Source of the DNA: Candidatus Melainabacteria bacterium
GTDB lineage: Bacteria > Cyanobacteriota > Vampirovibrionia > Obscuribacterales > Obscuribacteraceae
Direction of reading: 5' to 3'
DNA: 64,000 bases
Assembly: GCA_016699165.1 (NCBI GenBank)
Contig: CP064963.1
Coordinates: 4,973,911 to 5,037,910, forward strand
The translations under genes were made by a program, and so were the position numbers. This document shows positions 44,501 through 53,002 of this stretch, one piece after another. Position 1 is the stretch's first letter; the number at the start of each line of letters is the position of its first letter. The notes below the pieces were generated by a model. It saw only the letters and a list, made by a program, of their open reading frames with translations, did no database searches and was not told the DNA's origin.

Positions 44501-44624
44501 TGCGCGAAACCTTAATAACTGCGCGCAAAACAAATTAATTGCGCGCAAATTTAGATAACTGCGCGAAATGCTAATAACTGCGCGCAAGACGGGATAACTG
44601 CGCGCAAGACAGGATAACTGCGCG
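44501..44624. repeat. Seven-copy 20-bp direct repeat array
   Basis: The word TGCGCG starts at 44501, 44520, 44540, 44560, 44579, 44599 and 44619, a regular spacing of 19-20 bases. The consensus is ATAACTGCGCGCAAGAC, whose core TTGCGCGCAA is palindromic in the best copy. The array fills the gap between two convergent genes. It resembles iterons or a tandem protein-binding site, but no replication gene is adjacent. Confidence 0.7.
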
Positions 44625-44711
44625 TACAATTAATGCCACCATCTGAATATTGGCTCTGCTCATCGTGTTTGGTAACATGAGAGCAATTGCTCTTTTCATC
44701 GAATAAAAGTT

Positions 44712-45074
44712 TTAGCGACCGTAATACTGAACGTAGCGGCCCCAGTTGTGGTCGTCTTGTGTGGCTTCAGATGAAGAGCCAGCCTGGCTTACGCCGCCCG
44801 ACATTGATTCTGATTCTGAGGCATAAACGCCGCCCGATTGTGACTCGGCGCCTGTGTCGTACACGCCGCCAGATTCCGACGAGGAGCCTGCGTTAGAGAC
44901 GCCGCCCGACATTGATTCTGAACCTGTGTCGTACACGCCGCCTGATTCGGACCCGTCACCAAATACAAAACCACCCGATTCGGATTCGGCAAAAGCGTTT
45001 TGCGCATTTAGACCAAGCGCAACAACTACTGCGAGCAAACCGGACTTGACGAGTGTTCTTGTAGACAAAGGCAT
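44712..45074 (-). CDS. Secreted Ser/Gly-rich tandem-repeat protein
   Basis: 120 aa from the ATG at 45074 (GGAGA seven bases upstream). An ATG at 45095 would add seven residues. The signal peptide ends in NAFA (about residue 31). The mature chain is built of repeats of about 12 residues alternating ESGGVYDTGSES and MSGGVSNAGSSS, about seven units, all acidic and Ser-rich, with a short end TQDDHNWGRYVQYYGR. Such a chain may be an extended or beta-solenoid surface peptide. No family recognised. Confidence 0.6.
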   Translation of the reverse strand: MPLSTRTLVKSGLLAVVVALGLNAQNAFAESESGGFVFGDGSESGGVYDTGSESMSGGVSNAGSSSESGGVYDTGAESQSGGVYASESESMSGGVSQAGSSSEATQDDHNWGRYVQYYGR

Positions 45075-45137
45075 TTTATATCTCCGCTTCGGCAACCTTA
45101 TTATCCTATTATCTTGAAAACTGGTTTGGAATCAATT

Positions 45138-45767
45138 TTATAAAAAGGGATTTTGTTTTCGTTCGTCATAGATTGATGTGTCTGGTCCATGCCCGGCAAC
45201 CACGCGGGTAGAGTCGTCTAGAACCATAAGACGTTCTTTAATAGACTTGATAATTTTTTCGTGCGAGCCGCCCCACAAGTCGGTGCGACCTATACTACGG
45301 CTGAAAAGTGTGTCGCCTGAAAAGAGGACATTTTCCTCGTCCTGCAACGAAAAACAAAGGCTGCCAGGAGTGTGTCCTGGGGTGTGCAAGACTTTGGTCT
45401 TCGATTTGCCCACAACAAGCTCTTCTTCATCGTCCAAAAAACGGTCGACAGGTAAAGGCTCGTCGCATTCAAAATTGAACATTTTGCACTGCATGGCTAG
45501 ATTTTGATAAAGCCATTCGTCTTCTTTGTGCAAACAAATTTCAGCGCCGGTTTTTTCTTTTACCGCGCGGCTGCCGTGAATGTGGTCGAAGTGTGCGTGG
45601 GTGTGTATGAGATATTTGATTTTGAGATTGTTTTTGTCGCAAAATGCAATGATGTCATCCGGGTCACCGCCTGGATCTACCACAATTGCTTCGCCTGTTT
45701 CCTTGCAGCCAATGATTGAGCAATTGCATTGCAGAGGTCCTACAGGAAAGGTTTCGATTAAAAGCAT
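45138..45767 (-). CDS. MBL-fold hydrolase (glyoxalase II-like)
   Basis: 209 aa. The metal motif HTHAHFDHIHG (about residues 56-66) is the HxHxDH of metallo-beta-lactamase-fold enzymes. The second metal site (HTPGHTPGSLCF) and FSGDTLFSRSIGRTDL fit the hydroxyacylglutathione-hydrolase-like group. It probably cleaves a thioester such as lactoylglutathione or another acyl thiol. It shares one base with the end of the prs gene and is its downstream operon partner. Confidence 0.85.
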   Translation of the reverse strand: MLLIETFPVGPLQCNCSIIGCKETGEAIVVDPGGDPDDIIAFCDKNNLKIKYLIHTHAHFDHIHGSRAVKEKTGAEICLHKEDEWLYQNLAMQCKMFNFECDEPLPVDRFLDDEEELVVGKSKTKVLHTPGHTPGSLCFSLQDEENVLFSGDTLFSRSIGRTDLWGGSHEKIIKSIKERLMVLDDSTRVVAGHGPDTSIYDERKQNPFL

Positions 45768-46750
45768 TATTCAAACATCTCAGAGACTGAGCTGTCGTCG
45801 TGAATGCGCGAAATGGCTTCACCAAGCAATTGAGCAACGCTCAACTGCACAATTTTGTCTGGCAATTCGCTTTTCTCGTGCGGTATAGAATTGGTCACAA
45901 TTAGCTTTTCGATGGGCGAATTGATAATGCGCTCGATAGCAGGACCAGACAAAACTGCGTGAGTGGCGCATGCAAAAATGCGCTTGGCTCCCTGCGCTTT
46001 GAGCAATTCAGCACCTTTTACAAGAGTGCCTGCTGTGTCTACAAGGTCATCGACCATGATGGCGTTTTTGTCTTTGACGTCACCCACAACGCTCATTACT
46101 TCAGCTTCGTTGTGCTTGGTACGACGTTTGTCGATGATTGCAATTGGAGAGTCGTCTAATTTTTTAGCGAATGCACGCGTACGTGAAACTCCGCCTACAT
46201 CTGGCGAGACCAGAACCAGATCTGAAAGATTCAATCCGGCGATATATTCGACCAGCACTGGACTTGCGTACAAGTGATCTACAAGAATGTTGAAGAATCC
46301 CATAATTTGCGGTGCGTGCAAATCAAGCGCTACAACGCGCTCGGCTCCAGCTGTGGTGAGCAAGTCTGCCACAAGTTTGGATGTGATGGCTTCGCGTCCG
46401 GCTGCTTTTCTATCCTGACGCCCATAACCGTAATAGGGCATTACTACTGTTATGCGTCCAGCCGATGCTCGCTTAAGAGCGTCGAGCAAGATAAGTAGCT
46501 CCATCAAATTTTCATTGACGGGAGTTGAGGTCGGTTGAATAAGGAAACAATCAAGTCCTCGGACGCTTTCTTGAACCTGGACATAAATTTCGCCATCAGA
46601 AAAGGGTGAAATTTTGACTGGAGAAAGTGAAAGACCCATATACTCAGCTACTTCGCGAGCCAGTTCGGGGTTTGCCGTGCCTGAAAGGATTCTCAGTTCG
46701 GTTCTACTTAGGGGTGCTTTGCGGTCCCTTACGGGGATTTGTGCTACCAA
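45767..46750 (-). CDS. prs: Ribose-phosphate pyrophosphokinase
   Basis: 327 aa starting at a TTG, with GGAGG nine bases upstream. It has the two halves of the PRPP synthase fold. KISPFSDGEIYVQVQESVRG and YYGYGRQDRKAAGREAITSK are the ATP-binding region, the PRPP-binding loop is IMVDDLVDTAGTL (about 222-234), and the catalytic flexible-loop region is near HNEAEVMSVVGD. It makes PRPP for purine, pyrimidine, NAD, His and Trp synthesis. The next gene (MBL-fold hydrolase) overlaps its stop. Confidence 0.95.
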   Translation of the reverse strand: MVAQIPVRDRKAPLSRTELRILSGTANPELAREVAEYMGLSLSPVKISPFSDGEIYVQVQESVRGLDCFLIQPTSTPVNENLMELLILLDALKRASAGRITVVMPYYGYGRQDRKAAGREAITSKLVADLLTTAGAERVVALDLHAPQIMGFFNILVDHLYASPVLVEYIAGLNLSDLVLVSPDVGGVSRTRAFAKKLDDSPIAIIDKRRTKHNEAEVMSVVGDVKDKNAIMVDDLVDTAGTLVKGAELLKAQGAKRIFACATHAVLSGPAIERIINSPIEKLIVTNSIPHEKSELPDKIVQLSVAQLLGEAISRIHDDSSVSEMFE

Positions 46751-46843
46751 GAACCGACCCTCCAGTGATGTTGATGCGCTTATTTTAGGGCAGTCCGACT
46801 CAATAATAAAGTGATTGACCGACTTCTTGACGATTTCATTACG

Positions 46844-48124
46844 CTAAGAAATCTTAGCTTCCAGGCTCTTCGACTCACACAAAGTCCGCTCCAGGCAGTA
46901 TCTAATATGATGATAAGAAAGTCCGCCCTGCATATAAGCGACATATGGCGAGCGTAGTGGACCGTCGGCTGAAAATTCTATGGTCGAATTTTCTACAAAA
47001 GTACCCCCTGCCATCACTACTTCATCCTGATAACCGGGCATTTGGGCTGGAGCTGGATTAACGTGCGAATTTACGGGCGAATATTTCTGGATGGTCTGAC
47101 AGAACTCGACTAGTTTGTCCGGGGATCCCAAAATAATCGATTGAATAATGTCGTATCTATTTTCTAGTGGTCCGGGACTGACTACATAACCCATTTTTTC
47201 AAACACCATGGCATAAAGACTTGCGCCTTTTAAAGCTTGCGATACTACAAGTGGTGCCATGAATAAACCCTGGAAAATGCTTCTATATTGGTTATACGAA
47301 ACACCAAGATGGTCGCCCACTCCAGGCGCCGTTAATCTATTTGCCGCAGAAAGAACAGCGCTTTCTTTGCCAGCTAAATAACCACCAGTGATAGCAAGAC
47401 CACCCCCTGGATTTTTAATGAGCGAGCCTGCTACTAAATCTGCTCCAATTGCGGTAGGCTCTAATTCTTCGACGAATTCGCCATAGCAATTATCGACTAA
47501 TACTAATGCGTTTTTGTCAGTCTCTCGCACGCAGTCAATTAGTTTTTTGATGTCTTGTTGTGACAAAGACTTTCTGTCGACGCTGTAACCACGCGACTTT
47601 TGAATATAATAGATTTTTGCTCCTGCATTTTTTTGCAGTACAGATTTAATTTCTTCGGCACTAAAAACTTGCGGATTTAAATCTAACTGAACATAAGATG
47701 CACCAAGACTCTTCATGTTTCCTGGCTCTTCATCACGCAGTCCAAGCACTGGTTCGAGCGAATCATAAGGGGCGCCAGTTAGTGCAACGAATTTATCGCC
47801 TTTTGCAATATTTCCAAGAATGGCACAGGCAAGCGCATGAGTCCCTGATACAAATTGCATTCGCACACAGGCACGCTCTGCTCCAAAGATGATAGCAAAC
47901 GCCTTATCCAGCGCCATTCGACCTGGATCGTCAATGGCATAGCCAGTTTTTTCAACGAAAAACTCTTCGGTCAGTCTTATTTGTCTGAAAGCCTCAGTCA
48001 CTTTGCACTGATTCTTGTAAGCAATTTCGTCTATTAGAGCAAATCTATCGCGTAGGTCTTTTTCTGCTTGCTCTATTAATTGTTTTGCTTTCTGGTCTTT
48101 TATTTCGCCCATTTTCTCGCCCAT
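46844..48124 (-). CDS. Methionine gamma-lyase family PLP protein
   Basis: 426 aa. It matches the family once called aluminium-resistance proteins: FVSGTHALACAILGN (about residues 87-101), KSRGYSVDRKSLS, VDNCYGEFVEELEPTAIGADLVAGSLIKNPGGGLA (with the PLP-binding Lys in SLIKNPGG), and GLFMAPLVV. These are PLP-dependent fold-type I enzymes of unclear substrate, annotated as Met gamma-lyase-like or Cys-beta-lyase-like. Two nearby ATG codons (48124 and 48112) compete as the start. Confidence 0.85.
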   Translation of the reverse strand: MGEKMGEIKDQKAKQLIEQAEKDLRDRFALIDEIAYKNQCKVTEAFRQIRLTEEFFVEKTGYAIDDPGRMALDKAFAIIFGAERACVRMQFVSGTHALACAILGNIAKGDKFVALTGAPYDSLEPVLGLRDEEPGNMKSLGASYVQLDLNPQVFSAEEIKSVLQKNAGAKIYYIQKSRGYSVDRKSLSQQDIKKLIDCVRETDKNALVLVDNCYGEFVEELEPTAIGADLVAGSLIKNPGGGLAITGGYLAGKESAVLSAANRLTAPGVGDHLGVSYNQYRSIFQGLFMAPLVVSQALKGASLYAMVFEKMGYVVSPGPLENRYDIIQSIILGSPDKLVEFCQTIQKYSPVNSHVNPAPAQMPGYQDEVVMAGGTFVENSTIEFSADGPLRSPYVAYMQGGLSYHHIRYCLERTLCESKSLEAKIS

Positions 48125-48231
48125 TTGATGGCATGTGCCCCTTGTCAGTTTGAATCATTTAAACAGATTTTTTGTTTTAAAAATTGAACTCCACTTAGTA
48201 AAAACACGTCTTACTAGTGGAGGAGATTTTT

Positions 48232-48957
48232 ATGTTCCTAAACTGGAGCGCACTTTTACTTGAAGAACTCTGTCGCAAATGCAAGGCGCCAGTCCCTTCT
48301 TCCTTATCTTTAAGAAATACAAGCTTGCTGCTTCTTACTTTATGCAGTGTCTGCAGACAATTTATCGAACTTAATAATAAAACTGTTCTCTTTCTCAATC
48401 TTGAATCTGAACCCAAGAGTCTGCTTGCACCTGTAATATCGTCAACTGCTTATGAAGGCTTGGCCCAACGTCTAATCAAGCGACTCAAATACAACGAAGA
48501 TAAAATCATCGCGCGCGACTTGGGTGCAATGATGTTTGATACATTCGAATCTATTGTGTTGAAGCAACGTCTTGTTGAATGTCATGAATCGATAATTGTT
48601 ACTCCAGTACCATTGCACAGAGCTAAAACCAGGCACCGAGGCTATAATCAGGCGGCGTTGCTTGCACTCTATTTTCTGAAACAGTCCAAATCAAAAATGC
48701 GCTCGCGATATGAAGAACTACTTGAGCGAACGAAAGAAACAAGTCCGATGTTTGGTCTGTCTCGCATAGAACGCTACCAGAATGTAAACATGGCATTTGC
48801 CTGTCGTCGCTTTTCTCCTCACTATCTAAGCGGCAAAACAATAATTCTTGTAGACGACGTATTTACCTCAGGAGCGACACTAAAAGAATGTGCCCGCACT
48901 CTAATTAATTCAGGCGCTGAATCTGTAATCGCCGTGACCGCCGCTCGCAGTCTGTAG
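48232..48957 (+). CDS. comF: ComF-family phosphoribosyltransferase-like protein
   Basis: 241 aa from the ATG at 48232, placed by GGAGGAGA seven bases upstream. A Cys4 zinc-finger-like N-terminus has CRKCKAP and CSVCRQF. The C-terminal half is a type I phosphoribosyltransferase domain with VTPVPLHRAKTRHRGYNQA and the PRPP loop IILVDDVFTSGAT. ComF proteins help bring single-stranded DNA into the cytoplasm during natural transformation. Competence partners are not in the window. Confidence 0.88.
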   Translation: MFLNWSALLLEELCRKCKAPVPSSLSLRNTSLLLLTLCSVCRQFIELNNKTVLFLNLESEPKSLLAPVISSTAYEGLAQRLIKRLKYNEDKIIARDLGAMMFDTFESIVLKQRLVECHESIIVTPVPLHRAKTRHRGYNQAALLALYFLKQSKSKMRSRYEELLERTKETSPMFGLSRIERYQNVNMAFACRRFSPHYLSGKTIILVDDVFTSGATLKECARTLINSGAESVIAVTAARSL

Positions 48958-48985
48958 TTTAAGCGTAATATCACCAACTATCACT

Positions 48986-49133
48986 AAAATCTCACGTCAG
49001 TTTGCATGTGTCTTTTATTTGTTTTCGCGGAGCGCTTAGCGCTAAGCGCTCCGCGAAAGTTCACTAACTTGAATGCTTTTGGGCGAGGGTGCTCTAAGTT
49101 TGCAGCTGGCATAAAAATCTCACGTCAATTTGC
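48986..49133. repeat. 36-bp perfect palindrome flanked by 20-bp direct repeats
   Basis: The palindrome (49023-49058) has 18-base arms TTTCGCGGAGCGCTTAGC and its complement. On each side is a nearly identical 20-base sequence AAAATCTCACGTCARTTTGC (48986-49005 and 49114-49133). The unit lies between the convergent comF and hemL genes. It can be read as a bidirectional terminator or as a small REP/MITE-like element. Confidence 0.6.
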
Positions 49134-49143
49134 TTATGCACAG

Positions 49144-50460
49144 TTAGTCTAGATTTTTTAAGGCAGATTCAAATGCTTTGAGAGTTTGATCTAGATCAAA
49201 GTCCGTGTGCATAGTTGAGACGAAAGCGGCTTCAAATTGAGATGGTGGCCAGTAGACGCCCTCTTCAAGCAAGTTTTGCCAGAAGCGTGCAAATTTTTTG
49301 GTGTCAGAATTTTTAGCTGATTCAAAATCAAACACTTCTTTTTTAGTGAAAAATACAGTGAACATGCCGCAAGTCTTATTGACTATTGCGTCAATTTTTT
49401 GCTCGTCTATTATTTTTTGAATGCCAGCAACTAATTTGTCTGTGATTTCGCTCAGATCTTTTAGTGCCTCCCCGTTTTTAACGATACGCAATTGAGCCAC
49501 ACCACAAGCCATCGCAAGCGGGTTTCCAGAAAGAGTTCCTGCTTGATAAACTTCGCCAAGTGGTGCCACCATTTGCATAATGTCGGCTCTGCCACCATAA
49601 GCTCCAACAGGTAGTCCACCGCCAATTACTTTTCCAAGTGTGGTCAAGTCGGGCTTGATGTCGTACAACTCTTGAGCGCCACCTGGAGCTACTCTGAATC
49701 CAGTCATTACTTCATCAAATATCAAAAGAGATTTGTTTTCAGTACAAAGATCGCGCACACTTTGCAGATAACCATCTTTGGGTAAAAGTAAGCCAGCATT
49801 GCCTACAATGGGCTCGATTATGACTGCGGCAATTTCGCCTTTGTGTTCTTTGAACGCTTTTTTGAGCGCATCTACATCGTTGAATGGAATCGAGATAGTG
49901 AGCTTGGCTAAATCTTCAGGCACACCTTTAGAATTGGAAATGCCAAGAGTGGCAAGTCCAGAGCCAGCTTTCACAAGAAAAGAGTCAGCATGACCGTGAT
50001 AGCAACCATCGAATTTGATTATCATGTCGCGACCGGTAAAACCGCGAGCAAGACGTACAGCCGACATGGTGGCTTCGGTGCCTGAATTTACAAAACGGAC
50101 CATTTCTATCGATGGCATCATCTGACAGACCAGTTGGGCAAGCTCCACTTCCTGGCGGCAGGGAGCACCATAACTGATACCGTTTGCAAGAGCCAATTCC
50201 ACTGCTTCCAAAACGCGAGGATGACGATGGCCCAGAATCATTGGACCCCAGGAGCCGACATAATCTATGTATTCGTTTTCGTCCACATCAATGATGCGAG
50301 AGCCGTCTGCTTTCTCTATGAAAATCGGGGTTGCATCCACCGATTTGCATGAGCGTGCTGGAGAGTTGACCCCGCCTGGCAAAACTTTGCAGGCTTCTTC
50401 GAACAATTTGTTCGATTTGGTGTTCTCTTTCTTCTGCGGGGTTTTTTCCACTAGCAACAT
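49144..50460 (-). CDS. hemL: Glutamate-1-semialdehyde 2,1-aminomutase
   Basis: 438 aa. It shows VLPGGVNSPAR near the start, NSGTEATMSAVRLARGFTGR, DEVMTGFRVAPGGAQ, and TTLGKVIGGGLPVGAYGG with the PLP-binding lysine. It converts glutamate 1-semialdehyde to 5-aminolevulinate in the C5 route of tetrapyrrole synthesis. The C-terminal part is typical. It follows the thioredoxin-like gene by 11 bases, with AGGAG eight bases before the ATG. Confidence 0.94.
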   Translation of the reverse strand: MLLVEKTPQKKENTKSNKLFEEACKVLPGGVNSPARSCKSVDATPIFIEKADGSRIIDVDENEYIDYVGSWGPMILGHRHPRVLEAVELALANGISYGAPCRQEVELAQLVCQMMPSIEMVRFVNSGTEATMSAVRLARGFTGRDMIIKFDGCYHGHADSFLVKAGSGLATLGISNSKGVPEDLAKLTISIPFNDVDALKKAFKEHKGEIAAVIIEPIVGNAGLLLPKDGYLQSVRDLCTENKSLLIFDEVMTGFRVAPGGAQELYDIKPDLTTLGKVIGGGLPVGAYGGRADIMQMVAPLGEVYQAGTLSGNPLAMACGVAQLRIVKNGEALKDLSEITDKLVAGIQKIIDEQKIDAIVNKTCGMFTVFFTKKEVFDFESAKNSDTKKFARFWQNLLEEGVYWPPSQFEAAFVSTMHTDFDLDQTLKAFESALKNLD

Positions 50461-50471
50461 GTCAGAGACTC

Positions 50472-50939
50472 CTATTTTTCAGCTGCTTCTTTAATACCAA
50501 GAACGCGATCGATTTGTGGTTCGATCATTTTGATTCCGTTTTCTCCGGCGGAGAAATTGCGCATTTTGTGCTCTGCATCGAAAAGATAATAACCAGGCAC
50601 CACTTTATTCTGGAAGCGGTCTGTGATTTCGTGATAATTGTCGACCACGCATGGTTGTTTGATTTCGTATTCGGCAACGCATTCTTTTACAGCGTCGACA
50701 TTGGTATCAGATTCCTGACGCGGCATATGTATAGAGATTATTTTCAGCCCGTAATCTTTGTACTTCTCTTGGAAGCGATCGATATCTGGCAAAGATTCTT
50801 TGCAAGAACCGCAGCTTATAGACCAGAAGTGAATTAAAACTGGCTTACCGGCCAAATCCTCGAATTTGATAGGGTCTGAATTGAACCAATCCGTCCCGCC
50901 TTCCAGTGATGGCAAGGGACTATCCATACGAATAGGCAT
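50472..50939 (-). CDS. TlpA/ResA-like thioredoxin-fold protein
   Basis: 155 aa from the ATG at 50939, chosen for AAGGAGAC just upstream. The longer frame to 50993 has no such site. The active site is FWSISCGSCKESLPD (CGSC at about residues 42-45), with the following pattern of a redoxin. It lacks a signal peptide or membrane anchor from this start, unlike typical ResA/TlpA proteins, so it probably acts in the cytoplasm. It is co-transcribed with hemL. Confidence 0.75.
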   Translation of the reverse strand: MPIRMDSPLPSLEGGTDWFNSDPIKFEDLAGKPVLIHFWSISCGSCKESLPDIDRFQEKYKDYGLKIISIHMPRQESDTNVDAVKECVAEYEIKQPCVVDNYHEITDRFQNKVVPGYYLFDAEHKMRNFSAGENGIKMIEPQIDRVLGIKEAAEK

Positions 50940-51000
50940 AAAGTCTCCTTTTCTTAGAGCTAAGTTTATTTTAGCAGCGCACGCAAGTAACAAGTGAACT

Positions 51001-51044
51001 AAAAGAAAAACGAGTTGCCGATTCTCAATGAAAAGACAACTCGC
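51001..51044 (-). terminator. Rho-independent terminator after the peroxiredoxin gene
   Basis: On the minus strand CGAGTTGTC, a loop, and GGCAACTCG pair over about nine bases and are followed by TTTTTCTTTT. It starts about 40 bases after the stop codon at 51081. Confidence 0.75.
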
Positions 51045-51080
51045 TAGTTACTTTCTGGAAACTGTGACTAATTCAATCAA

Positions 51081-51620
51081 TTAGACAGCTAGTGGTTTTT
51101 GACCTGGTTTCCAATCGGCAGCGCAAAGTCCGCCGGTTTTGAGAGCTTCAAGTACGCGAAGTGTTTCTTCTACGCTACGTCCAACGTTGAGCGAGTGCAC
51201 AACTTGGTATTGGAGGTAACCATCTGGATCGATGATGAAAAGTCCGCGAAGAGCGATACCTTTATCTTCCATCAATACGCCGTAATCGCGGCTGACATCT
51301 TTAGTGATATCTGAAGCGAGGATGTATTTGAGTTCACCCAATCCGCCTTGGGCTTCTGGGGTTTTGATCCAAGCTCTGTGTGAGTAGACCGAGTCAGTTG
51401 ACACAGCCATAACATCAGCACCGGCTTTTTTGAATTCTTCAATTTTGTCCGAGAAAGCTTTGATTTCTGTAGGGCAAACGAAGGTGAAATCTAATGGATA
51501 GAAGAACATAATCAACCATTTGCCTCTGTAATCGGCCAGGCTGACATTTTCTTTGAGGCTCTTCATGTCCTTGGTTGAGGGCATTTCAAAGGGCGGAGCT
51601 TTTTTTCCAACTTGCAACAT
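51081..51620 (-). CDS. Typical 2-Cys peroxiredoxin (AhpC/Prx1 group)
   Basis: 179 aa. The peroxidatic Cys49 lies in DFTFVCPTE and the resolving Cys166 in GGLCAADWKPG. GLFIIDPDGYLQYQ and RSVEETLRVLEAL are typical. It reduces hydrogen peroxide and alkyl peroxides using a thioredoxin-type donor. The neighbouring thioredoxin-like gene is a possible partner. A ribosome site GGGAG precedes the ATG and a terminator follows the gene. Confidence 0.93.
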   Translation of the reverse strand: MLQVGKKAPPFEMPSTKDMKSLKENVSLADYRGKWLIMFFYPLDFTFVCPTEIKAFSDKIEEFKKAGADVMAVSTDSVYSHRAWIKTPEAQGGLGELKYILASDITKDVSRDYGVLMEDKGIALRGLFIIDPDGYLQYQVVHSLNVGRSVEETLRVLEALKTGGLCAADWKPGQKPLAV

Positions 51621-51758
51621 AATGACGATAACTCCCTAAAAAGGTGGGTGGAACTTCAACAGTTCCGATTCCTTTAGATGGTAAACGCTAGCGCCAGCAT
51701 CCTTAATATAATTAATGGAAATTGCATAATTTGGACAAGGTCTAATTACATGACCTGT

Positions 51759-51941
51759 CTAACTTCTTGACTTCTCGACCCATTCTCTGAGCTGACGCTC
51801 TAAATTGTTTGCCATGGCATAGCGCATGATTAGTGGGCTTTTAGGGTCCCAGCCAATATTCAATAAATGATTGAGATGGTCCGATGGGTTGGAGCTGTAT
51901 TTAGACCGACCGAGCTCCGAGTCTTGTTCTTTTTCACTCAT
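51759..51941 (-). CDS. Small acidic/basic protein of unknown function
   Basis: 60 aa. The N-terminus is acidic and Ser-rich. The C-terminus is helical (MRYAMANNLERQLREWVEK). It lies 14 bases after the PH-like membrane protein gene on the same strand. No ribosome site is visible, but codon composition looks like its neighbours. No family known to me. Confidence 0.45.
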   Translation of the reverse strand: MSEKEQDSELGRSKYSSNPSDHLNHLLNIGWDPKSPLIMRYAMANNLERQLREWVEKSRS

Positions 51942-51955
51942 ATCAAAATCATAAT

Positions 51956-52426
51956 CTATGTACAGTGAAGCATGAGCTTATTTTTGACTGAGGTATAGGC
52001 TTCTTTGTTGGGAAGGTGTCCCTGAACGATTGAATATTTCTTGTCTCTGGTCTTAATAGTCAAAATTGTTTGACCAGAGGTTGTCATTTCAGATAAATCC
52101 TGAATTTGGCTATATTGAATTCGCGCTAAGTCTCTGCCCAGAAAACCGTTGGGAAAGGTGATTTCGTGCTCGCCAAGCCTTAATTTTCCGGGGTTGGCTA
52201 TGGACCTATAAGCGCCCATAATGCCAGTCAGAACGAACAAAATCGAGCATACAAAAAGTCCCCAATAAAAGTTTGTGGCTCCCTGAAGATCAAACGTGAT
52301 TAGATGCCAAAGAATAAGGCCTCGGTCATTGGTGCTTGCTTCGTGGAAAAGTACAAAACTACAAGCTGTAAAGAAGGCAGCTGCTAAAAACATGGTAATC
52401 AGAGGTGGTTTGTAGGTGTATTCCAT
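51956..52426 (-). CDS. Membrane protein with a PH-like C-terminal domain
   Basis: 156 aa from the ATG at 52426, chosen over a TTG at 52456. Two membrane helices (about residues 9-29 and 50-75) are followed by a soluble part of about 75 residues with strands of the type GKLRLGEHEITFPNGFLG and QTILTIKTRDKKYSIV and a final helix, resembling bacterial PH-like domains such as those of YdbS/PH_2 proteins. Role unknown. It is divergent from rplU. Confidence 0.55.
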   Translation of the reverse strand: MEYTYKPPLITMFLAAAFFTACSFVLFHEASTNDRGLILWHLITFDLQGATNFYWGLFVCSILFVLTGIMGAYRSIANPGKLRLGEHEITFPNGFLGRDLARIQYSQIQDLSEMTTSGQTILTIKTRDKKYSIVQGHLPNKEAYTSVKNKLMLHCT

Positions 52427-52507
52427 AAAATCGGGTTGAAAAGAAGTTCTGCTCAAATAGGATCTTTTAAATTTTGTATTTATTCTCCATATATGTAAAG
52501 CCTAAAA

Positions 52508-52536
52508 TTGACCGTCAATTGGGAATTTGCTAGGAT
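52508..52536 (+). promoter_or_regulatory. Promoter of the rplU-rpmA operon
   Basis: TTGACC (52508-52513), a 17-base spacer and TAGGAT (52531-52536). The leader to the rplU ATG is about 80 bases. Confidence 0.65.
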
Positions 52537-52621
52537 AATCCATCGCTTAACTTGTCTTTGGCGCTCAAAGCCCGAAGTCAAGTTCGAGTCAGTCCAAATA
52601 ACTAGTCGGAGATTATCTGAA

Positions 52622-52972
52622 ATGTTTGCCATCGTAGAGGCCTGCGGCCGTCAGTACAAAGTAGAAAAAGGTCGCTATATAGACATCGACAGAAACGACT
52701 TGAAGAAAGACGCCGAATTGACTTTTGACAAAGTGGTCATGGTGGTCGATGGTACCGGTTCCAAAATCGGCAAACCTTATATAGACGGTGCCAGCGTTAA
52801 AGCTCATGTTCTTTCGGACCTGGTAGAAAACGAAGTGACCGGCAGAACAGTTTCGACAGTTCGTTCCAAAAAAACTATCGTGTATCACATGAAGCCTAAA
52901 AAAGGCACCCGCAAAAAAGTGGGACACAGAACCCAATTCACCCGCGTCATGATTGACGGAATTAACGTATAA
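52622..52972 (+). CDS. rplU: 50S ribosomal protein L21
   Basis: 116 aa from the ATG at 52622, the conserved start MFAIVEACGRQYKVEKG. The frame is open further upstream, but that part contains the promoter and is not translated. The C-terminus has the usual KPKKGTRKKVGHRTQFTRV. L21 binds 23S rRNA. It is followed after 30 bases by rpmA, the standard order in bacteria. Confidence 0.95.
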   Translation: MFAIVEACGRQYKVEKGRYIDIDRNDLKKDAELTFDKVVMVVDGTGSKIGKPYIDGASVKAHVLSDLVENEVTGRTVSTVRSKKTIVYHMKPKKGTRKKVGHRTQFTRVMIDGINV

Positions 52973-53002
52973 AGATTTAAAAGAGAGAGAGGACATTTCG
53001 TC

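Noticed and set aside
52540..52621. L21 leader RNA upstream of rplU
   Set aside because: The leader is only ~80 bases and I could not match it to the known L21 leader fold.
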